Shown here: one piece after another, positions 16,712-24,770 of the stretch
Layout of the letters: every line of letters begins with the position of its first letter
How positions within the stretch are numbered: position 1 is the first letter of the stretch
Origin: an uncultured Pseudokineococcus sp.
Lineage (GTDB): Bacteria; Actinomycetota; Actinomycetes; Actinomycetales; Quadrisphaeraceae
Direction of reading: 5' to 3'
NCBI RefSeq assembly: GCF_947499845.1
Contig: NZ_CANMPM010000003.1
Location: 1-64,000, forward strand
Length of the DNA stretch: 64,000 nt
The notes under the pieces: generated by a model
What the model saw: the letters and a program-made list of their open reading frames with translations, nothing else
What the model was told of the DNA's origin: nothing
Database searches by the model: none
Program-made: the position numbers and the translations under genes

Positions 16712-17272
16712 ATGACGGACGCAGCCACGGTCCCGGACGCCCTCCCGTCCTCGACCCCGGCGCCCACCACGGGCGCCCAGCGGTCCTTCGTCGAGCAGGT
16801 GCTCCGCGAGCTCGTGCTCCGCGACCCCGACGGCGCCGCGCTCGCCCGGGTGGACGCCGCCTCGGCCGCACGGGCCGCGGTCGACCACGTGCTCGACGCG
16901 GCCGAGCGGTGGACCGACCACCTCGGTGGCTTCTACGACGTCGACGGCGTGCGCCACCTGCTGTCGCGATCCGGTCGGCTCGTCTCCAAGCAGGCCGTGA
17001 GCAAGCGTCGGGGCCTGTTGGCGCTCACTACGGGGTCGGGGCGGGTCGTCTACCCGACCTTCCAGTTCTCCGGCGGCTCACCGCTGCCGGGGCTGGACGC
17101 CGTGCTGCGCGAGGTCCCCGAGCCCCTGGTGTCCCGGTGGACCCTGGCGTCCTGGCTCGTGTTCCCGCAGCCGGACCTGGGGGGCACGACGCCGGTGCAG
17201 CTGCTGCGTGAGGGGGCCGAGGACGTGGTGGTCGCCGCGGCCCGCGACTGGGCGCGGGCGCTGGCCGCCTGA
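16712..17272 (+). CDS. Xre/MbcA/ParS-type antitoxin (second RES/Xre pair)
   Basis: The protein is 186 residues long. The N-terminal 85 residues are helical; then comes LSRSGRLVSKQAVSKRRGLL, a helix-turn-helix-like stretch, GRVVYPTFQFSGG and the C-terminal helix region TTPVQLLREG that binds RES toxins. It is analogous to the antitoxin at 1867-2529 but only distantly similar. The ATG at 16712 follows AGGGG. Its stop overlaps the toxin start (TGATG), so the two are translationally coupled. Confidence 0.78.
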   Translation: MTDAATVPDALPSSTPAPTTGAQRSFVEQVLRELVLRDPDGAALARVDAASAARAAVDHVLDAAERWTDHLGGFYDVDGVRHLLSRSGRLVSKQAVSKRRGLLALTTGSGRVVYPTFQFSGGSPLPGLDAVLREVPEPLVSRWTLASWLVFPQPDLGGTTPVQLLREGAEDVVVAAARDWARALAA

Positions 17273-17922
17273 TGCCGGCGACCGCACCGCCGGCGTCGCT
17301 CGGGGGACTGCCTCGGCACGACGTCAGCACCGGTGACGCCGTCCACCGCGTCGTCCGGGCGCGCGACGACGAGGGGCGCCCGCGGGAGCCGTTGTTCTTC
17401 TCCAGCGCCACGGCGGGCGCCCTCGGCCCGAGACGCTTCGACCTGCCCGCGCCCGCGGGATCCTGCTACCTCAGCGACCGCCGCGCGGGGGCGTGGCTGG
17501 AGGTCTTCCGCGGCACGGGACTCGTCGACCGGGTCGACGTCGAGCGGCGCCGGATGGTCACCGCCGAGCGCACCGGGGGACCGTCGGCGCTCGCCGACCT
17601 CCACGCCCCGGGCGCGCGGGCCCTCGGCGCGGCCCTCGACCTCGTGGCGGGCGACGACTACGCGCTGCCGCAGCGGTGGGCGCGCGCCGTGCGCGCGGCG
17701 GGCTTCCCCGGTCTCGTCGCTCCCGTCCGCCACGACCCGACGGCGCGCGCCCTGGCCGTCGTCCTCTTCGGCGCCGCCGGCCCACGGCAGCGCCTGCGCG
17801 GATGGCGCTCCCGCGTGACGCCGCTCGTCGAGGACACCGACCTCCTCGCCGAGCTGCGTCCCTACGGCACCGGGGTGCAGGACCGGCCCTACGACGTGCC
17901 GGTGGTCGCGCCGCGGGGGTGA
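17272..17922 (+). CDS. RES-domain toxin (second RES/Xre pair)
   Basis: This 216-residue RES protein begins with HRVVRARDDEGRPREPLFF (early Arg), then RFDLPAPAGSCYLSDRRAGAW with Tyr and the following LEVF glutamate, in the order expected of NAD+-consuming RES toxins. It differs from the first RES protein in spacing and sequence, so the pairs are unlikely to be a recent duplication. It is followed by the remnant of a NERD gene, suggesting that NERD and toxin genes have moved together. Confidence 0.8.
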   Translation: MPATAPPASLGGLPRHDVSTGDAVHRVVRARDDEGRPREPLFFSSATAGALGPRRFDLPAPAGSCYLSDRRAGAWLEVFRGTGLVDRVDVERRRMVTAERTGGPSALADLHAPGARALGAALDLVAGDDYALPQRWARAVRAAGFPGLVAPVRHDPTARALAVVLFGAAGPRQRLRGWRSRVTPLVEDTDLLAELRPYGTGVQDRPYDVPVVAPRG

Positions 17923-18052
17923 GGCGGTCGGAGAGGACGAGCCCGAGATGGACCTCGCTCGGCGAGCCGCGGCAGTGCCGCCTCGACGCCACAAGGGGCC
18001 GGGGCGCAGGGGCGACCGACGGGAGCGCGCGGGCAGCGGCACTGTGAGGGCC

Positions 18053-18169
18053 GACGGCAGCGGGTGCCGCACGTGCGCACCAGCCGGCAGGAGGCGCGTC
18101 GCGTCGCGGCTGCCGCTCGCCGCGGGTGCCGGACCGGTGGCCGTGACCGGCGTCGTCGTCGGCGCCTGC
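18053..18169 (+). pseudogene. Decayed fragment of a NERD-domain gene
   Basis: About 117 bases match positions 9848-9972 of the NERD gene: CGGGTGCCGCACGTGCGC corresponds to CGGGTGCCGTACGTGCGC, and GTGACCGGCGTCGTCGTC follows in the same order, with small gaps that break the frame. Translated piecewise it gives VPHVRTSRQEARR and GAGPVAVTGVV. Nothing else of the gene is visible, so this 333-base gap between the RES toxin and the AraC gene contains only this relic. Confidence 0.6.
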
Positions 18170-18255
18170 AGGGTCTTCCTGGGTCGCTGACACCTCCGGC
18201 ACCATGACCTTCGTCCGGATCGCTCAGGTATCGGCCGGTGAGGCGGCGAAGGCGC

Positions 18256-19272
18256 ATGGCTCTGCAGTCCGCGAGCGTCGTGCGACTGCTCGTGTCCGCC
18301 TACGCCGGCCCCCTCGAGCAGGACCAGCTGCTCGCGAGCGTGGGGCTGCCGGTCGAGCCCCGCGCCGACGACCCCGTCGTGATCCCGGCGGACGACGCGT
18401 GGGGCCTCGTCGAGCGGATGGCCACCCACGGCGGCGCGGACCTGCCGGTCCGCTTCGCAGCGGTGGTCACCCCTGACCGGTACGGCGTGCTGGGGCTCGT
18501 GCTCGAGACGGCCACTTGCGTGCGGGAGGCGCTGGAGCGCTCGGCGCGCTGGTACCGCGCGGCCACCGGCTCAGCCACCTACGAGCTGCGCGAGACGACC
18601 GGCGGCGGCGAGCTCGTGCTGCGCCGCGACCACCACCGGCCGGGCCTGCGCATGGCCAACGAGTGCGGTCTGGCCGCCTTCGTCGCCATGCTGGGCCAGG
18701 TCGCGGCCTCGCCGGTGCGGCCGCGGGCGGTCTGCTTCCGCCACCAGCGTCCCGCCTCGACCGCTGACTACCGCCGCCTGTTCGGGTGCCCGGTCGGCTT
18801 CGGCGCCCCGGAGAACGTCGTCGTCCTCGACGAGACCGCTCTGCGGACGCCGACGCGGCTGGCCGACGAGGGTCTGTGCGACCACCTCCCCCTCCGTCCC
18901 GGAGAGGCGTGGCGGCGCACCCACGAGGCGACCACCCTCGAGGGGCGCGTGCGCGAGGCCGTGGTGGACGACCTCGGTGGCGGGGTGCCGCGCATGACGC
19001 TGACGGCGTCACGCCTGGGCATGAGCGAGAGGACGCTGCAGCGCCGGCTGGCCGAGCGCGGCATGGCCTACTCCGGGCTCGTCGACCAGGCCCGCCGCGA
19101 GGTGGCGGAGGTGCTGCTCGTGCACACCGACAGCCCCTTCGCCGAGATCGCCCAGCTGGCCGGCTTCTCCGAGCAGAGCGCCTTCTGCCGGGCGTTCCGA
19201 CGATGGACCGGCAGCACGCCCTCAGCCGTCCGCGCGGCGGTCACCGCGCCGGTGGGTCCGACGCCGTCGTGA
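18256..19272 (+). CDS. AraC-family transcriptional regulator (OruR/ArgR-like N-terminal domain)
   Basis: The protein is 338 residues long. Residues 10-200 form the arabinose-binding-like ligand domain typical of OruR-type regulators. The C-terminal AraC domain spans about 235-330, with ASRLGMSERTLQRRLAERG as first HTH and FAEIAQLAGFSEQSAFCRAF as second. It would activate a catabolic or virulence-like target, not identified; the nearest downstream gene in the same direction is the unknown 747-residue protein 224 bases away, a plausible target. The ATG at 18256 is chosen over one 18 bases upstream that adds only basic residues. Confidence 0.82.
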   Translation: MALQSASVVRLLVSAYAGPLEQDQLLASVGLPVEPRADDPVVIPADDAWGLVERMATHGGADLPVRFAAVVTPDRYGVLGLVLETATCVREALERSARWYRAATGSATYELRETTGGGELVLRRDHHRPGLRMANECGLAAFVAMLGQVAASPVRPRAVCFRHQRPASTADYRRLFGCPVGFGAPENVVVLDETALRTPTRLADEGLCDHLPLRPGEAWRRTHEATTLEGRVREAVVDDLGGGVPRMTLTASRLGMSERTLQRRLAERGMAYSGLVDQARREVAEVLLVHTDSPFAEIAQLAGFSEQSAFCRAFRRWTGSTPSAVRAAVTAPVGPTPS

Positions 19273-19496
19273 TGGCGCCGTGCGTCAAGACCGGGCGCCC
19301 GCCGCGCTCCTAGCGTGCACTCCTGCCCGAGAGCCGGTCCGGTGCGAGCAGACCGACGTGCCGCCCGCCACGTCCGAGGCGGACGGCGTCGTCTCCCGGA
19401 GACGGGCCCGCAGCAGGTGCAGCACGCCGAGGGCGTGCCACGAGCAGCACGTGCACGAGGGCGCGCGTGCCCCACAGCGACCACGAGGAGGACGAC

Positions 19497-21740
19497 ATGG
19501 CCCGGGCAGGCGGACCGATGGAGGCCGGCGGCTTCGAGGAGTACGTGCTGGACGACGGAGGAGGGGGCGGCGAGGGCTACGCGGTCAGGCTCTTCCCCGA
19601 CCTCAACAACGAGGAGCTGCAGCGGGACGGGCAACCCCCGCAGTTCTACTGGTCGCCGCAGCAGCTCCGGCTCGCGCGGTTCCCCGACACCGGCGACTTC
19701 AAGTTCTCGCACACGCACTTCCGCGGGGTGCTCGACGAGTCCCACGTCGGCGTGGAGGAGACGACCGAGACGGTCGGCGGCCTGCTCAACCTCACCGTCA
19801 CCAGCCGCATGCCACCCGCCGTCATGGCCCAGCTGCAGGAGCAGGTGACCGAGCGGCTCCGCGGCGACAGCCGGCCCTTCTGGCGGGTCCTCGGCAACCG
19901 GCAGCCGGACATCACGATGGTGCCGGTGCGCAGCAACACCGCGTCGATGAGCAGCCTGGCCCCGGACAGCCCCGGCCTCCAGGACGCCACCCCGGTCGAC
20001 GACCCGGGCTCGGGCCTCGAGCGGAGCCTGCGCACGAAGCGCGGGATCGTCGCCGACCGAGACCTGCGCGGCACGTCGAACCTCGACCTGTGGGCGGTGC
20101 AGCTCGACGGCATCGGGCCCGGCTCCATCACCGGCGGGGAGAACGCCTACGGCGGGCTGCTGGGCGGCATCCCGTCCGAGCTCGTCTGGGCGGCGATGCA
20201 CGGCAACGCCAGCCCCTTCTTCGTCAGCCAGACGCTGATGATCCCGATGGCGACACCGGTCGTCGAGATCAGCATCGTCGGGCACTGGCAGAAGTGCCTC
20301 GACCACTTCTCGGCCGAGGCCACCGGCGGCGTCGCCTTCTTCGCGGCGGACGTCGCCGTCCAGCTCGAGGAGATGCAGCGCTCCGGCGACATCGAGGTGA
20401 CGATGGTCGTCGACCAGACCGTCCCGGGCGCCGACGCCGTCGCCGAGCGGCTGGAGAAGACGAAGGACCTCGTCACGCAGAAGTTCATCGACCTCGCCAA
20501 GGAGACCATCTTCGCACCGGCGACGCCCGTGGAGGCGGCCGAGGCCCGCAAGAAGAAGGGCTGGTGGAACCTCGGCGTGGCGATGAAGGTCGTCAAGAAG
20601 AAGGAGCTGGTCGACCTCCGGTACACGGAGAGCCAGATCTGGAAGTACAACCGCCAGGACGTCATCTCCAGCACGCTGGAGGGCCTGCGTCGCGAGATCG
20701 CCGCCGACGAGCAGGCGGCGGGCAAGTACTTCCACCTCGTCTCGCTGGGCGACCTCAACCGCAAGGTGCGCCGCATCACCCGGCCCGTCGCCAACTGGCT
20801 GCCCGACCCCGAGCAGCAGTGGGCCGGCGATCCGGTCAAGGGTCTCGCCGTCGAGTTCGGCTACCCGAACACCCGCGGCGAGATCGGCTGGAAGGGCAAC
20901 CAGTTCGTGCCCGCCGGTGGTGCCGACCAGGTCTGGGAGCCCGAGTGGGTGCAGCTCACGGACGAGGAGATGAGCGACCGGCCGGACGGCTGGGAGCCCG
21001 ACCAGACCTACGTCCGCCGCAAGGTCATCCTCGGCGAGAGCAGCTCGGCGCTCGCCGACCCCTACAACCGGGTCGTCGTGGAGCGGAACACCGTCGACCT
21101 CGACCCGGAGCCGCGGCTGTCGGACGAGATCTCGGTCGACGTGCGGGCCGACAACGCCGGCGTGCTCGAGGTCGGGCCCATCCAGCTCGGCGTCGTGCTC
21201 GACGGCAGCAGCCAGGTCGTCGAGGTGTCGGTGCGCCCGCTGGGCACGACGGTCGACGGCCGCGCGCGCGAGGTCGTGACGTTCTCCTTCAACGGCACCG
21301 ACCAGGACGTGCCGCGCCGGCTGAAGATCTACACCGGCGACCCCGACTACGTGCCCGCGTACGAGTACCAGGTGAGGGTCGTCGTGAAGGGCACGCTCTT
21401 CACCGACGGGATGGAATGGGGGCACGACGAGGACACCTGGTTGTCGGGCCTCGGCAACGGCCCCCTGACCGTCTCCGTGCCCAGGCCGGGCACCGAGGGC
21501 ACCGGTCAGCCCCGGGCGCTCCGCCGCGAGCAGGTCCTCTCGCTGCCCAGCGGGAGCGAGGACGCCCGAGGTGAGCGAGGCCAGCCCCGCGAGCGCCAGG
21601 CGTCCGGCGAGCGGCCGACCTCGAACGGGTCGACCCCCAACGGGTCGGGCAGGTCCGCTGAGCGGCGCGTGACCGTCGACGGGTACGACCTGTCCGCCTC
21701 CCCTCCGGCGCCACCCGAGTTCACCGGACATGCGCGGTGA
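19497..21740 (+). CDS. Large unrecognised protein, first gene of the subtilase locus
   Basis: The 747-residue protein is not recognised. No signal peptide or membrane helix is seen. Recognisable blocks are an N-terminal beta-rich part (YAVRLFPDLNNEELQR, FYWSPQQLRLARFPDTGDF), a central region with VVEISIVGHWQKCLDHFSAE followed by a helical Lys-rich stretch (EARKKKGWWNLGVAMKVVKK), and a C-terminal beta-sandwich-like part. The last 80 residues are Ser/Gly/Arg-rich and probably disordered. The ATG at 19497 follows GAGGAGGACG; an ATG at 19467 is possible. It overlaps the next gene by 11 bases and appears co-transcribed with the subtilase. Confidence 0.65.
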   Translation: MARAGGPMEAGGFEEYVLDDGGGGGEGYAVRLFPDLNNEELQRDGQPPQFYWSPQQLRLARFPDTGDFKFSHTHFRGVLDESHVGVEETTETVGGLLNLTVTSRMPPAVMAQLQEQVTERLRGDSRPFWRVLGNRQPDITMVPVRSNTASMSSLAPDSPGLQDATPVDDPGSGLERSLRTKRGIVADRDLRGTSNLDLWAVQLDGIGPGSITGGENAYGGLLGGIPSELVWAAMHGNASPFFVSQTLMIPMATPVVEISIVGHWQKCLDHFSAEATGGVAFFAADVAVQLEEMQRSGDIEVTMVVDQTVPGADAVAERLEKTKDLVTQKFIDLAKETIFAPATPVEAAEARKKKGWWNLGVAMKVVKKKELVDLRYTESQIWKYNRQDVISSTLEGLRREIAADEQAAGKYFHLVSLGDLNRKVRRITRPVANWLPDPEQQWAGDPVKGLAVEFGYPNTRGEIGWKGNQFVPAGGADQVWEPEWVQLTDEEMSDRPDGWEPDQTYVRRKVILGESSSALADPYNRVVVERNTVDLDPEPRLSDEISVDVRADNAGVLEVGPIQLGVVLDGSSQVVEVSVRPLGTTVDGRAREVVTFSFNGTDQDVPRRLKIYTGDPDYVPAYEYQVRVVVKGTLFTDGMEWGHDEDTWLSGLGNGPLTVSVPRPGTEGTGQPRALRREQVLSLPSGSEDARGERGQPRERQASGERPTSNGSTPNGSGRSAERRVTVDGYDLSASPPAPPEFTGHAR

Positions 21741-24700
21741 CGGAGGGCGGGGCGACGTCGCCCAGCAGGTCCGATCGCTGGAGCTGAGCGACGGGACCCT
21801 GGCCTTTGTGCACGGGAGCGGCGCGGACGCCCGGCCCGCTGTGGCGGTCAGCCCCGCTGTCGGTGAGGTGCTCGGCCCGGTCCTCGCCCTCGTGCTGCGC
21901 CGCCACCCCCGCTCCGACGAGCACGCCGTCGGGCACCTGGTCTGCGCCGCCAACCTGCGCCTCGACCTGTCGGTGGTGGCGAGCCCGGCGCAGCGCGAGG
22001 AGGTCGCCGGGCTGGTCGGGAGCCCGGTCGAGGCGCTGCGACCCCGGTCCGGCCTGGTCGAGCTCGTCGAGGCGGGTGGTGCGCACCTGCAGGTGCCGGT
22101 CACGGCTGCCGGGACGGCGAACCTCACCGGCACGCTCGGCGAGCACCCCGCCCGGCTCCTCGTGGCCGCGCTCGCCGGTGACCCGGCGCTCGTGGTGCGC
22201 ACGTGCCTCGAGGTCGTCGAGCAGCCGACGAGCACCCGGCTGCACCTGGCCGGTCGGTGGCGGGACCTGCACGACGGCCTGGGGGTGACGGGGGAGGAGG
22301 TGACGCGGCTGGGCTTCGTCCAGGTGGCCCGCCGGCTGGTGGCCGACGGGCTGGTGACGGCGACCGCCGACCCGCCCGCCCCCCCGGCGCAGCTGGCGGT
22401 CGCCGCTGCCGAGCTGCTCTGGCAGTGGCGGACCTTCCTCGGCGACGAGACCGCCGACGGGCTCGTGCTCGGCGCGCGGCCCGCCGCCGCCGACGCCCTG
22501 TCCTTCGGCACCACCACCGTGGTCGGGGTCCCGGGGCAGCTCCGGTGCCAGCAGCCGTTCGCCGACGTGCTCGCCCGGGGGCTCGAGCGGTCCGGACACC
22601 GCTCCCTCGACGACCTCGTCGACCTGGTGGTCGCCGGCGCGACGGGCCCCGAACCGGTGGCGCCCCGGCGGGTCGCGGCCCGCCGTCGACGGTCCGCGCC
22701 GCGGCCCCTCGCGCTGGCGTCGAGCACGGTCTCGACGCTGCTCACCCCCACCGCCGTGCTCGCCGCCAGCCCGGTGCACCGGCCCGGCGTCCTCTCCGGC
22801 GCGCTCTCCAACGCGATGGCCGCCGCCGTCCGGCCCGTGCGGCCGGCACCGGGACCGCTCGTGCAGGACCCCCGGGCCGCGTCGTGGTCCGACCACGCCG
22901 ACCCGGACGTGCGCTGGCACGCGCCGAGGCTCGAGTTGCGGCTCGACGAGGCCACCGGCCCGCTGCTCGAGCTGCACGACGAGGGCCTCACGTCGGAGGG
23001 CACCGCCGCGCTGCGGGCGGTCGTCGAGGTGCCGTTCGCCCTGGTGCCGTCGAGCACGGGCAGGACCGTCGACGTCCACGACCTGACCGTCGAGCTGGCG
23101 GTGCCCTTCCGGGACGCCGCCCGGGGCAACGCCCCGGCGACGCACCGGCTGCGGGGCGTCGTCTCCGGCGGGGAGGGGGCGCGCGTCGCCCGCTTCGAGG
23201 CCCTCAACCAGTGGAGCCGGCTGGCGTACCGGGCGCTGTCGGACCCGGCCGCCGAGCCCGCCGAGCTCGTCGTCGGCTACGCCGTCGCGGGCTACCGGCG
23301 GGTCAGCACGACCGACCCCCCGAAGCTCGTCTTCGGCGCGCAGCTCGCGAAGGCCGGACTGGCCTCGCACGCGCTGGTCCTCGACCCGGTGACGCGCTCG
23401 GTGCCGCTCGGCGTGGGGCGGCTGACGCTCGACGCGCGCCGCGCGGGCGCTCTCCGCCCGGGCCTGCTCGCCGGGCGGTTCCAACGGCCCGGGACGACGA
23501 GGTCGCGGCTCACCGCAGGCCGCTTCCCGCGCTCGGAGAGCGCAGCGGTGGCGGTCGACTGCGCCGAGCGGCCGGACGCCTACGTCGAGCGCCGGGGGGA
23601 CGCGCTCGCGGTGATCGGCCGGCCGGCCGGCGCTCGAGCTGGGGGAGGTGGCGTACGTCCAGTTCCGGGAGGTGACCGGGCTGCGCACCCCGCTTGCCCG
23701 GGTGCACCAGTCGCAGACCGACGGCGGGCAGTACCTGGTCGTGCCGACCGCGTACCAGGTGGGGCGGCGGGCCGACGACGGGACGGAGGCGGCCCACCGG
23801 CCCCTGGTCGTGCTCCACGCCGCGGTCGGCACCGGCCCCGACGAGGTCGAGGTGCTCTTCGAGGCGGGCCTGCAGCCCGCGCTGCGCCCGCTCGACGTCG
23901 CCGACCTGACCCGCGAGGTCCGCCGCCGCGACGAGCGGGCGTCCCTCGTCTGGCCGACCGAGGTGTCGGGGGTCAGCGCCACCTTCTCGTGGGCCGGCGT
24001 GGCGGCGCTCGGGGCGCGGCTCGAGACCACGGCGCTGCCCGGGGGCACGCTCCGGCTCGGGGCCGGTGTCGACGTGGCGCAGTGGATGGTGCTGCGGGGG
24101 GTGCTGGCCCACGGCGGGCTGGCCGGCGCGGCCACCTTCACCTTCCCCGACGGCTCGTCGGTGTCGTCCTCCCTGGCCGTCGACCTGCGCCGCGTCGTCG
24201 GGCCGTGGGCCACCGGGCCGCTGCGCGTCGAGCGCGACGGCGCCGCCGTCGTGGTCAGCAACCCGACGGAGGCGCCGGTCGTCCTCCACCAGCTCGTCGC
24301 GCACGGCCCCGACGGCGTCGTCGGCGCGACGGCCGTCGAGCGCACGGTCGAGGCCGGCGCGTCGACGACCGTCGAGTGGCAGCCGCCGGCGGGCGCCGTC
24401 GTCCTGACCGACCACGAGACGGTCTCGACCGGACCCGCGACCGTGGAGGAGATCCGCAGCTTCGTCGAGGAGGTCGACGTCACCGTCGTCTTCCTGCACG
24501 AGCAGCCGGGCGACCAGGAGGTGGCCGTCGACGCCCGGGTCGCCGGCCTCGACGAGGTCCAGCGGGTGGTGCTGGGCCCCGACGCGCCGGCGGCCGAGGT
24601 GACCTTCCCGCTGCCGCTCACCGCGGCGCTCGCGTCCCCCGCCGTCGAGTACCGGGTGGCCGGGGCGCCCTCCGCGGCCTGGCGGCGGCACCTGCTGAGC

Positions 24701-24742
24701 GACAGCGCCTTCGTGGTCATCACGGACGACGCGCAGACCTGA
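21730..24742 (+). pseudogene. Large unrecognised protein with a frame break, second gene of the subtilase locus
   Basis: Coding character runs in one frame from the ATG at 21730 to about 23635 (to DALAVIGRPAG), then switches by one base to the frame that continues LELGEVAYVQFREVTGL and ends at 24742. Together the two parts make about 1000 residues. The break falls in the repeat GGCCGGCCGGC, so it is a simple indel, a sequencing error or, less likely, programmed slippage. Content is beta-rich (FTFPDGSSVSSSLAVDLRR; VEEVDVTVVFLHEQPGD), with no signal peptide or membrane span. The family is not recognised. The stop lies 28 bases before the subtilase start. Confidence 0.6.
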
Positions 24743-24770
24743 GAGCAAGGACACCACCGAGGAGGAACCG

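Noticed and set aside
23648-24742. A separate gene starting at 23648
   Set aside because: It has no ribosome site, starts mid-strand and continues the sense of the preceding 630 codons, so it is the 3' part of a frame-broken gene.
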